From contig JAITBS010000184.1 in NCBI GenBank assembly GCA_031283515.1, positions 1-8,810 on the forward strand: 8,810 bases of DNA, written 5' to 3'. The notes beneath the pieces are model-generated. The model was not told the DNA's origin and searched no databases. It saw only the letters and a list, made by a program, of their open reading frames with translations. The DNA comes from Planctomycetaceae bacterium. Its GTDB lineage: Bacteria; Planctomycetota; Planctomycetia; Pirellulales; Thermoguttaceae. The position numbers and the translations under genes are program-made. Below are positions 1 to 6,462 of this stretch, piece by piece. Every line of letters starts with the position of its first letter. The stretch's first letter is position 1.

Positions 1-225
1 CCCATCGGTTCCAATCCGTTTGAGATATTCGATTCGCCCTGTTCGGTACGCCGGATACCAATACAAATCGTTGAGCAACGGAGCGTCGAACTCATCGTGG
101 AAGGTCAACTTCCAACCCGGTTTTTCCAACGGCGGAGCCGGTGATGCCGGCTCCGCGGCTTGGAGATTCGACAAAACAACGGTGCAAAATACCGTTACGA
201 TCATTAGCGAGATTGTCTGTTTCAT
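1..225 (-). CDS. Secreted GH16-like glycoside hydrolase, N-terminal fragment
   Basis: This gene runs off the left edge, leaving 75 in-frame residues from an ATG at 225. Residues 1-24 look like a Sec signal peptide: Lys2, a hydrophobic run, then LQAA before Glu25. A short Pro/Ala-rich linker (26-36) follows. Residues 37-56 read GWKLTFHDEFDAPLLNDLYW, which resembles the first strand of GH16 enzymes (a W-x-L-x-F-x-D-E-F-D pattern, then a Leu-x-x-x-x-W). GH16 members cleave beta-1,3/1,4-glucans or galactans such as laminarin, agar or porphyran. The catalytic E-x-D-x-x-E motif lies outside the window, so substrate and activity cannot be judged. No clear Shine-Dalgarno precedes the ATG. It starts 82 bp after the lipoprotein gene and is probably the last part of the same transcript. 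Family call is good, exact specificity unknown. Confidence 0.75.
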   Translation of the reverse strand, partial: MKQTISLMIVTVFCTVVLSNLQAAEPASPAPPLEKPGWKLTFHDEFDAPLLNDLYWYPAYRTGRIEYLKRIGTDG

Positions 226-258
226 AATTTTTAATAAAATTAAAAAGGGTGAAGTTTT

Positions 259-284
259 GAACCGCAACAAACAGGTTGCGGTTC
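259..284 (-). repeat. Intercistronic hairpin between lipoprotein and GH16 gene
   Basis: A perfect 10-bp inverted repeat (259-268 with 275-284) encloses a 6-nt loop. On the coding strand the stem is followed by AAAACUUC, not a U tract, so it is not a canonical intrinsic terminator. It sits 34 bp upstream of the GH16-like start. It could stabilise mRNA ends, mark a processing point or partly attenuate transcription; the sequence does not decide. Confidence 0.6.
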
Positions 285-307
285 ATAAAAAGTTACGGTA
301 TAACGAA

Positions 308-691
308 TTACGGTTTTTCAACAGTAATATTGTACACATTTTCATCGGAAGGAACGGTTATTTCCAAAGGAGTTGTTTCTTCTTTGATATATTTCGTTGC
401 AATCAGTGAAATAATTTTTTCATCGGGATTATTTTCGATGGCTCCGAGTATGTAAACTTTGTAAGTTCCCGGCGGCAAACCGTCTTTTTCCGACAAAGAA
501 CCGACATTGTAATAACCATCTGCACGAATATTTGCACGAGCCTGAAAATCCGACTTGGCGAAATAAATGGTTCCTGTTGTCAACGGTTCACCGTCTGGAA
601 ACACAACACGACCAGTCAGTTTAATGTTGTTACCACAACCAGTCAACACTAAAACAGTCAACAGGAATAAAATACTGTATAATTTATTCAT
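308..691 (-). CDS. Small transthyretin-like lipoprotein (unit A)
   Basis: A 127-residue predicted lipoprotein. It has a short signal sequence with lipobox L16-T17-G18-C19, so Cys19 is the expected lipidated residue. The rest resembles the single beta-sandwich domain (carboxypeptidase regulatory-like or transthyretin-like) common in planctomycete lipoproteins: G-R-V-V-F-PDG at 27-34, PPGTYKVY at 73-80, a K-Y segment at 100-101 and a C-terminal VEKP. It has no catalytic motif and its function is unknown; binding or scaffolding at the cell envelope is inferred. AAAGGA (698-703) lies 6 nt before the ATG and fixes the start. It follows the DUF1559 gene by 66 bp and pairs with the copy at 6463-6843, which shares the PDG, PxGxYxVY and VEKP motifs although the overall sequences differ. 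Confidence 0.88.
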   Translation of the reverse strand: MNKLYSILFLLTVLVLTGCGNNIKLTGRVVFPDGEPLTTGTIYFAKSDFQARANIRADGYYNVGSLSEKDGLPPGTYKVYILGAIENNPDEKIISLIATKYIKEETTPLEITVPSDENVYNITVEKP

Positions 692-757
692 ACGGATTCC
701 TTTATTTTGGGTTTGTCATTGATTTGTAAAATGATACGGAATAAAGTGTTACGGCGA

Positions 758-1942
758 TTACGGCAATGAAACCGGCGTTCCGTCACTGCAATGAGCAAAC
801 GCACGAAGTACCGGATTGGCGATTGTTACGGAAACACTGCGAACGGAACCATCGCCCAATACGAATGGGCAAATACCCGAATGCCAACTGCCGAATGCAA
901 TGTAACGAATGGGTTGGTGAAATTTTGTGTGGGTTGGATTTCCTGTTTCGGAAAAATCGCTTGCCCGACAAATGGGATAAACATATTCACCGTTTGGAAA
1001 ACCCAAACTGGCATCGCCCCACTGTTCGTAACCGACTAACGCTCTTCCGGCGTTAACCGATTTACGATAACCGGTTTGCAGGTACCCGCAATCGGAACCG
1101 TTACGGGTAATGTCGGGGGAAGCGGTAAGTGTTGCAAAATTTCCACTGGGACATTTTCCAACTCGTCCCAATGGAATATGTTTTTCACCAACAAAGAATT
1201 GATTACTCAAACCATCAGTAATTCTTGCAAAATTATCACGCGTTTCCCAAATCATTCGGAAACTACTTCCCGATCCGGTTTCCCGTGCGATGGCTTTACG
1301 GAAAGGACTGACCAACAGATTGGTTGCATCAGCAGTATCAGCATAGTTTTGGTCTATAAGATGGGCAAACCAAGCCGAATAACCACTACTAACACTATTT
1401 GCAGTTGTTGTACCAAAAACAAACGCATAATCTCCCAAAGGACCTGCCGCATCCCAAATGTTATCAGTACCATCAGGTTCGTTGTTTCGGGAATTGTCAA
1501 ATCGTTGAACACCGCTGCGCCGACTCGGACACATAAACGTTGTTACGGAACCAAAACCGTTACGTTGCGGTTCGGTAAGTGTGTTGTTCCACCACCAATT
1601 TGAGGTAACATATCCGCTACGATAACCGCCGGACGAATTGATGTTGGGGTCAGTTGAAACGATTTCGTAGAGAGCCGGTTGTTCAATAAACGGATACAGA
1701 AGTCCGAAAGAACTTGTTCGGTTTTGATTGAACACACCGGACGGTACAATACCGTTTCGTGAGTCGTGAAAGTTGTGAATCGCCAACCCGATTTGCTTGA
1801 GGTTGTTGGAACACTGCATTCGCCGCGCAGCCTCACGCGCGGCTTGAACTGCCGGTAACAGTAACGCAATTAACACGCCGATAATCGCAATCACTACAAG
1901 TAATTCGACTATCGTAAAGCCGCGAAAAATTCGGATTTTCAT
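758..1942 (-). CDS. DUF1559 type II pseudopilin-like protein (unit A)
   Basis: A 394-residue protein with a class III (prepilin-type) leader: short basic residues, cleavage expected between Gly8 and Phe9, Glu13 as the conserved +5 glutamate, then a hydrophobic helix to about residue 35 ending in the PAVQAAREAARR segment typical of DUF1559. The conserved CSNNLKQIGLAIHNFHD block follows at about 42-58. The C-terminus carries the FGSWH...LGDGSVR signature (DGSVR at 364-368). Such proteins are processed by a prepilin peptidase and are thought to be surface or periplasmic pseudopilins; their cargo or ligand is not known. The start is chosen at 1942, not at an in-frame ATG at 1996, because AAGGAG (1950-1955) lies 7 nt upstream and the pilin leader begins there. 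It is preceded by a long structured leader and followed by a lipoprotein gene. Confidence 0.93.
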   Translation of the reverse strand: MKIRIFRGFTIVELLVVIAIIGVLIALLLPAVQAAREAARRMQCSNNLKQIGLAIHNFHDSRNGIVPSGVFNQNRTSSFGLLYPFIEQPALYEIVSTDPNINSSGGYRSGYVTSNWWWNNTLTEPQRNGFGSVTTFMCPSRRSGVQRFDNSRNNEPDGTDNIWDAAGPLGDYAFVFGTTTANSVSSGYSAWFAHLIDQNYADTADATNLLVSPFRKAIARETGSGSSFRMIWETRDNFARITDGLSNQFFVGEKHIPLGRVGKCPSGNFATLTASPDITRNGSDCGYLQTGYRKSVNAGRALVGYEQWGDASLGFPNGEYVYPICRASDFSETGNPTHTKFHQPIRYIAFGSWHSGICPFVLGDGSVRSVSVTIANPVLRAFAHCSDGTPVSLP

Positions 1943-2388
1943 CTTGATTCTCCTTAAAATAAAGAGGTATTGAAATTGTTGCAGATTACATAACAAATAA
2001 TCTGCTTTCGGTACAAAGTGGGAAAAATTGCAACGCCGAGAAACGGCAACAGAATATCGCTCTTAGACAGGAGCGACACGCCTCGTGGACAGGTTCATTC
2101 CCACCGACTAAAATGGTGCATTACAGTTTTAACGTGTAACACTGAATTTATACCCGTAGAATAATACGCGGCACTCCCTTATCGGGAGCCACGCAACTCT
2201 ATTATTCTACAGTAATTTTCTACACGGAAAATCCGTTAGTCTTGTAGAAAATCACAATTCGCCGAAGCGACCACGAAATAGTTGACGTACTCGAATTTTT
2301 TAATACCCGAACAAAAATTCGGGCAACTTATTTTTCAAAAAGTAATTTGATCTCCAAATGTTGAAAATTAAAAAACGGAAATCATTAT
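1943..2388 (-). ncRNA. Structured 5' leader RNA of the pseudopilin mRNA, copy A
   Basis: This non-coding leader runs from a predicted transcription start near 2388 to the pseudopilin ATG. Homology to copy B covers it up to about 2375. In the RNA sense I see these helices: 2306-2311/2318-2323; a long-range helix 2083-2088/2271-2276; a cUUCGg hairpin 2259-2270; 2215-2224/2243-2252; 2156-2166/2200-2210 with a GC-rich hairpin inside (2167-2171/2189-2193 and 2174-2178/2184-2188, 2-nt bulge); 2102-2105/2115-2118; 2121-2125/2135-2139 (weak); 2057-2062/2071-2076; 2035-2038/2044-2047; and 1981-1988/1998-2005. Several are supported by compensatory changes against copy B. Strand is set by the UUCG loop and by a pair between 2169 and 2191 that is G-U on minus but C-A on plus. 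I do not recognise the class; a cis-regulatory RNA is the simplest reading. Confidence 0.8.
1950..1955 (-). promoter_or_regulatory. Shine-Dalgarno deciding the unit A pseudopilin start
   Basis: AAGGAG on the minus strand lies 7 nt before the ATG at 1942. The same motif and spacing occur before the second pseudopilin (8375-8380). It sits 25 nt downstream of the last leader hairpin and is complementary to a CUCCU in the leader (2069-2073). Confidence 0.88.
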
Positions 2389-2394
2389 GTTGAG

Positions 2395-2423
2395 ATAATA
2401 CACGAAAACAAAAAATATGTCAA
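2395..2423 (-). promoter_or_regulatory. Sigma70-type promoter for unit A
   Basis: On the minus strand TTGACA (2418-2423) is followed after exactly 17 bp by TATTAT (2395-2400). This is a full-consensus -35 and a five-of-six -10. It predicts a start near 2388 and a 5' leader of about 445 nt for the pseudopilin mRNA. The matching promoter of copy B would lie just past the right edge of the window. Confidence 0.85.
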
Positions 2424-2457
2424 GCCCCTAAAAAAGTTTTTTTTTCTATTTTGGGGC
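2424..2457. repeat. Inverted repeat abutting the -35 box
   Basis: GCCCC (2424-2428) and GGGGC (2453-2457) flank long A and T tracts that can extend the pairing. The repeat touches the -35 box of the unit A promoter. It could be an operator-like site, a curved UP-type element, or a weak terminator for the upstream transcript; none of these is proven. Confidence 0.45.
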
Positions 2458-2545
2458 GGAAATCACATATTAAAAAAGTTAGTACCATCAATTATCATCG
2501 TTAATCTAATTCACTGTTGGCGAGTACGCGGACACAATGGTGAGT

Positions 2546-2569
2546 AAAAAACCTTGGCGAAACATCGCC
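2546..2569 (-). terminator. Possible weak intrinsic terminator after coaB
   Basis: On the minus strand a 5-bp stem (2565-2569 with 2556-2560, UGUU loop) is followed four bases later by six U residues (2546-2551). The stem is short and the U tract is displaced, so this is tentative. It lies about 175 bp after the coaB stop. Confidence 0.3.
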
Positions 2570-2744
2570 TGCCTTGTTACATCATTATAAAATAAAACAT
2601 CAATCAAGTACCACCTGAAATATAATCTCTGAAAATCTGTGTAATCTACGGACAAACCGGACAGCAACATCATAACCCTACAATCAGATAAAATTATACG
2701 GATTAATACTGATAATGTCACCTCTGTACGGGGTGAAAGATTGC

Positions 2745-3440
2745 TTAGCTTTTATAAATTTTGTGTGAACGAGTACAAGATGAGATTTCTTTTGCGGCAA
2801 AAATACAATGTTTGTCGATTAACGTAAAGAGTTCTTTGACAGCCGCTTTTTTTGTACAGTTCAAATCCGCACAGAGTTCACCGGAAGTATTGAATATCTG
2901 AAACAACGCCGTTTCACTGTCAATAGATTGGGGATTATTCAGAATAATAAAATCACATTTTTTTCGTTTCAATTTTGTCAAAGCATGATCACGTCCGTTT
3001 TCCGTTTCCAAAGCAAAACCAATAATCCATTGATCACGGCGTTTGATTTGTCCGAGTGTTGCCAAAATGTCCGGCGTTTTCACAAAACGGAATACAACAC
3101 CATTGTTTTCTTCCGATTTGGACAATTTTTGTTCCGAAAAAAATTCCGGCTTAAAATCACAAGGTGCAGCCGCTCCAATAATACCGTTACAATCAGGAAA
3201 AAGCCGCCGGCAACATTCAAGCATCTCTTCTGTTGTTACAACACGGTGAATTTCAGCTCCGTCAGGATAAACCAACGTAACCGGTCCACTAACAATCACC
3301 GGTAATTCACCGCGTTCCAAAATAACTTCCGCAAGTGCCGCACCCATACGACCACTCGAACCGTTCGTCAAAAAACGTACCGGATCAAGATATTCCCGCG
3401 TCGGACCCGAAGTAATCAAAATACGTTGACGTGTCGGCAT
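2745..3440 (-). CDS. coaB: Phosphopantothenate-cysteine ligase (CoaB), stand-alone
   Basis: A 231-residue cytosolic enzyme of coenzyme A synthesis that joins cysteine to 4'-phosphopantothenate with nucleotide activation. Visible motifs are SGPTREYLDPVRFLTN (11-26) running into GSSGRMG (27-33), AAAPCDFKP (90-98), KTPDIL (121-126), GFALETEN (141-148) and a K-x-x-x-x-K-x-x-D-x-I-x-x-N stretch (near 156-168). Arg22, Asn26 and Lys156 line up with residues Arg206, Asn210 and Lys289 important in E. coli CoaBC. The flavin-dependent CoaC (decarboxylase) half of the usual CoaBC fusion is absent, so CoaC must be encoded elsewhere. The ATG follows the hydrolase stop by a single base with no strong Shine-Dalgarno, which suggests translation coupled to the hydrolase. 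The last roughly 20 residues look like a poorly conserved tail. Confidence 0.9.
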   Translation of the reverse strand: MPTRQRILITSGPTREYLDPVRFLTNGSSGRMGAALAEVILERGELPVIVSGPVTLVYPDGAEIHRVVTTEEMLECCRRLFPDCNGIIGAAAPCDFKPEFFSEQKLSKSEENNGVVFRFVKTPDILATLGQIKRRDQWIIGFALETENGRDHALTKLKRKKCDFIILNNPQSIDSETALFQIFNTSGELCADLNCTKKAAVKELFTLIDKHCIFAAKEISSCTRSHKIYKS

Positions 3441-3441
3441 T

Positions 3442-6234
3442 TCATTTGGTTAATCGTATTCGTCCCCAACCACCGCGTTCTCCTGAAACACGATTGTCGC
3501 CATTCCAAACAAATTGCCGTTGACGACTCCGTCCATCCTCACTGTCATCAATAGCAATATCAAACAAAATCTCCAAACCTTCCTGCGGAACAAAATCAAG
3601 TAACACAAACGGAACCGCCGCTTCAAGATAATATCCGGTACCATCCGGTTTCAATAATACAAATCGTTTGATGGTTCCTTGTTGCTTCGAAGCGTTACGA
3701 ATAAATGTTTGATCACCTCCTGTCGGATTGGCACCAAGAAGAATTTGCCGATCACTGAAAATCAAGTTGCCCGGTTTGTCCGGTTCCTCGTGTCCGACAA
3801 ACAACTCAATTCCGTCTCCCTGCCAAAGATCAGACCCTTTAAGATCGTTTTTACCGGGAGTTTTATCCGTAACATCAACAAAAACGTACAGATTTTTTGC
3901 GTCCCACGCAACCCGAAACGCCGCACTTATTCCGGCACTCTCGGAACCAAGTACCATACGGTTTTCACCAATTCGAATCGGCGGTTGACCAGGCCAATCG
4001 TCACGGCTGCCGTCCATCTTCAACGGTGTTTCAACCCATGTTGCAGAAATTGTCTGTTTGCCGGAACCTTGTGATTTCGGAACAAACCGCGAATCGTCAA
4101 ACCGGAACGGTTCACGTTGACCGGTAAGAACTCCCCAAATATCCTTGTTCGTTTTGACTATTTCCGAAACAAAATTTTTCCAAGGACGATCAGTAACAGA
4201 AAATAATCCGGTATTCGCTTTTTCTCCGGTATTCTTTTCAAAAAACCGTCCAGCCCGTGCCTGATCAAGTAACGTAAACCATTCGACACCAACAACATAA
4301 CCGGTTGACGCCGCCTGTTCCACGTAATTTCGGTACGCCAATCCGCGTTCGGTTTGCGTGTTGACGCCGCCAAGACCGCCAGGTAACGCCGACTCCGCCG
4401 TGCAAGTATAATGCCACTCACTAAGCAACATCGGTTTACCATCAGACCATTTTTCGATACGATTAAGAAAGTGAACATCAAATGCAATCGTGTAATAATT
4501 GACGCTGATAACATCGCAATATTTCGCACAAATTTTGACCAACATTTCATTGTTCGCCGTACCGGGTTGCCAACGGCTGCCAAGTAAAAGATGATTTCGG
4601 TCGTATTTGCGGAATGTTTCAGAAAGTAATGAATAATATTGTTCGAGGTAAATTCCTGTAAATTCCGTAATATCTTCCGATGCCGTTTTTGTTGTTACGG
4701 GAAGCCCCGGTTCGATAAGGGCATCGAACGAATCCGCCTGCATTTCCCAAGCAGTGTTGAATTTTTTAATGTTACCGTATTTTTTTTCCAAGAAATCAAC
4801 CAGTTTCTTTTTAGCAGCAAATTGACCGGATAACGCCGGTAAAGCTCGCGGTAAATCTTCCGCTCCTTGTTCATTGGCAAGATAATAACCAATAATCAAT
4901 GGATCATTCGCATGAGGAGCAATATCGTTAGCAAAAATAGTGTCAATTTTTTTAGCAAGTTCCGGATTGAAGACATCGAAAAATCCGCGTGCGCCCGGAA
5001 TATCGTAACCAAGTCCCCAAAAACCAAACATTCGGATATGCGGAAATTGTTTTTCGGCAAAGGTTGCCGGAATACTTGAAAACGCTCCGCCGGAAGTGAA
5101 CCCAAACGCACGAACTCGATCAATCATTCGCGCCGCCCATTCATTCGGATCATAAGGTTTACCGTATTTTCGAATCACATTGACCAAATAAAAAGAAACC
5201 GCTTTATCATTCCACCATGCTTGCGGATTCCATGCTGTTGCAAATTCTCCGGTTCGCGGCGGTAACCATTCAAAAATAGATTCACGCCCTTCGGTGTACG
5301 TATAATCTTCGCCGGGATTGAAACTGCAAAGCCCAAGATGGAAAAAAGCATTCCCCTTCGGATCAACAAGAAACCATCGGTCTTTGACCTTCTCAACATG
5401 AAAGTACCCTGTCGTTTTAAGACCAAACGATTGAGCCGTTCCTTCGAGTCCGCCGTAAATATCAAGATTTTTCTGTTTCGGAAACGCAGCATAATATTGT
5501 TCGTCGGTTTGGATATCGGCTTTGAGTTCTTTTTCGGACGAAATTTTACCGGAAAAATCACGAACAAAATCCTGTCCAAACCGATCAACCATTTTAGTAA
5601 CACTAACTTTGTCGTCTTTACCGGACGAAAATTTCAAATCAACCGTTGCATGATCTCTGTTGTAAGGGCAACTGAACCAAACGTGAAAGATTGACCAATT
5701 CCATTCGCGATTATCTTGAAGTTGAAAAAAGGTTCCGGGTTCCAGACCGGTTAGATGAATTGTTGCGCCGCTTGGAGCGGTCAATTGCATTACCTGAGTA
5801 TTTCCTTGATAAAGATGAGGTTTTGCCGGTTTTTCCATTGGAAACGGTTTTGCCTCTTGATTATCGAAACTATATTTTCCGCCTTCATTGATAGCAAAAG
5901 GAATATTGCAACCGAATCGAAATGCCGTCAATGTATTCGGCGGATTTTTGATACTCATTTCAATAAGTCCGTTTCCTTTTTTGGCAAAAACAATTTCCGT
6001 ACCGCCTTCATATTTAACAACAACACGATTTCCGTTATCGGTGATGGATTTATCGAAAATTTTAACGATATCCTTTTGACTGTTGTCTTGAAGGTTGGGG
6101 TAAGAAAAAACAAGGTCATCCAAACCTTGTAACGGAAATTTAATCCCGTCTGGAGTGAATACCGGTTCCGCAGAAAACAAAACCGCCGACCACAACATCA
6201 AAAAAAGAAACGAAAACATAAACGTCTTAGTCAT
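3442..6234 (-). CDS. Secreted clan GH-A glycoside hydrolase with CBM9-like C-terminus
   Basis: A 930-residue exported enzyme. Residues 1-22 form a signal peptide (SA before Glu23). Residues about 25-270 look like a beta-rich accessory domain. Residues about 276-700 resemble a TIM-barrel of the GH50/GH42/GH5 kind, opening with YFHVEKVKDRWFLVDPKGN (277-295). Likely catalytic residues are Glu455 in YYLANEQ (acid/base, Asn-Glu pair) and Glu606 in LLSEWHY (nucleophile), 151 residues apart as in clan GH-A. Residues about 728-930 look like a CBM9/DOMON-type carbohydrate-binding domain (MDGSRDDWP near 740-748, DGIELFVG at 807-814). Galactan or other beta-glycan cleavage is plausible, substrate unknown. 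The start at 6234 is chosen over an in-frame ATG at 6375 because AAAGG lies 6 nt upstream and the signal peptide begins there. It is followed one base later by coaB. Confidence 0.8.
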   Translation of the reverse strand: MTKTFMFSFLFLMLWSAVLFSAEPVFTPDGIKFPLQGLDDLVFSYPNLQDNSQKDIVKIFDKSITDNGNRVVVKYEGGTEIVFAKKGNGLIEMSIKNPPNTLTAFRFGCNIPFAINEGGKYSFDNQEAKPFPMEKPAKPHLYQGNTQVMQLTAPSGATIHLTGLEPGTFFQLQDNREWNWSIFHVWFSCPYNRDHATVDLKFSSGKDDKVSVTKMVDRFGQDFVRDFSGKISSEKELKADIQTDEQYYAAFPKQKNLDIYGGLEGTAQSFGLKTTGYFHVEKVKDRWFLVDPKGNAFFHLGLCSFNPGEDYTYTEGRESIFEWLPPRTGEFATAWNPQAWWNDKAVSFYLVNVIRKYGKPYDPNEWAARMIDRVRAFGFTSGGAFSSIPATFAEKQFPHIRMFGFWGLGYDIPGARGFFDVFNPELAKKIDTIFANDIAPHANDPLIIGYYLANEQGAEDLPRALPALSGQFAAKKKLVDFLEKKYGNIKKFNTAWEMQADSFDALIEPGLPVTTKTASEDITEFTGIYLEQYYSLLSETFRKYDRNHLLLGSRWQPGTANNEMLVKICAKYCDVISVNYYTIAFDVHFLNRIEKWSDGKPMLLSEWHYTCTAESALPGGLGGVNTQTERGLAYRNYVEQAASTGYVVGVEWFTLLDQARAGRFFEKNTGEKANTGLFSVTDRPWKNFVSEIVKTNKDIWGVLTGQREPFRFDDSRFVPKSQGSGKQTISATWVETPLKMDGSRDDWPGQPPIRIGENRMVLGSESAGISAAFRVAWDAKNLYVFVDVTDKTPGKNDLKGSDLWQGDGIELFVGHEEPDKPGNLIFSDRQILLGANPTGGDQTFIRNASKQQGTIKRFVLLKPDGTGYYLEAAVPFVLLDFVPQEGLEILFDIAIDDSEDGRSRQRQFVWNGDNRVSGERGGWGRIRLTK

Positions 6235-6265
6235 AGCAAACCTTTCAATATTAGTAAAAAAAATA

Positions 6266-6293
6266 AAACAAACAAACAAACAAACAAACAAAC
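6266..6293. repeat. Seven-unit AAAC tetranucleotide repeat
   Basis: Seven perfect AAAC units (TTTG-type on the coding strand) lie 32-59 nt upstream of the glycoside hydrolase start. A simple tandem repeat this long can slip during replication and change leader length or promoter spacing. It lies outside the chosen coding region, although an upstream open frame passes through it. Confidence 0.9.
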
Positions 6294-6321
6294 CAAATGA
6301 TAGACAATCAAAACCTTCATA

Positions 6322-6350
6322 AAGATAACATATTACCAAAAGAATAACAA
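6322..6350 (-). promoter_or_regulatory. Weak candidate promoter for the glycoside hydrolase
   Basis: TTGTTA (6345-6350) and TATCTT (6322-6327) are 17 bp apart on the minus strand, each matching four of six consensus bases. If used, the AAAC repeat would fall in the 5' leader. Read-through from the lipoprotein gene is equally possible. Confidence 0.25.
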
Positions 6351-6354
6351 GAGA

Positions 6355-6441
6355 GAGCGTCAATGTTGCGGGCAAAAGTTTTGCGGGAACAAAAGTTTGG
6401 TTTGTTACGGTAACATGATATCTAACCGAACATTGACGTTC
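6355..6441. repeat. 13-bp inverted repeat pair upstream of the hydrolase
   Basis: 6355-6367 and 6429-6441 are inverted copies with 12 of 13 bases matching, 61 bp apart. A smaller palindrome, GTTACGGTAAC, lies between them. This might be a tiny non-autonomous element or a paired regulator site; I see no target duplication. Confidence 0.5.
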
Positions 6442-6462
6442 TTTACTTTCTATTTTTATTAT

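Larger units (their letters stand above)
2401..2744. other. Intergenic stretch between coaB and the unit A leader
   Basis: I see no gene here. The stretch holds the unit A promoter at its low end, the GC-flanked inverted repeat and the weak terminator candidate. Around 2620-2700 it resembles the repetitive 'ATCCGTxxATTACACAGAT' type of filler found between genes in many environmental bacteria. A 71-codon open frame on the minus strand (2506-2721) lacks a ribosome site and gives no recognisable protein. Confidence 0.5.

Noticed and set aside
766..1603. Plus-strand open frames opposite the unit A pseudopilin
   Set aside because: They overlap a well-supported gene, lack ribosome sites and show no domain; they are antisense shadows.
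2306..2323. The CCCGAA/TTCGGG hairpin near the leader 5' end as an intrinsic terminator
   Set aside because: No U tract follows it on the minus strand and it is conserved in the same leader position in both copies, so it is treated as part of the leader.
1943..2388. A known c-di-GMP, cobalamin or HEARO-type RNA in the leader
   Set aside because: I looked for their hallmark conserved segments and did not see them, so I leave the leader unclassified; an Infernal search would settle it.
2506..2721. A 71-codon open frame on the minus strand between coaB and the leader
   Set aside because: It has no ribosome site, no recognisable domain, and its DNA resembles repetitive intergenic filler.
2705..2735. 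CACC/GGTG hairpin just after coaB as its terminator
   Set aside because: The stem is only four bases with a large loop and no U tract follows on the minus strand.
6235..6375. N-terminal extension of the glycoside hydrolase through the tetranucleotide repeat
   Set aside because: The signal peptide and AAAGG at proper spacing start at 6234; the extension is a low-complexity FVCL-type repeat.
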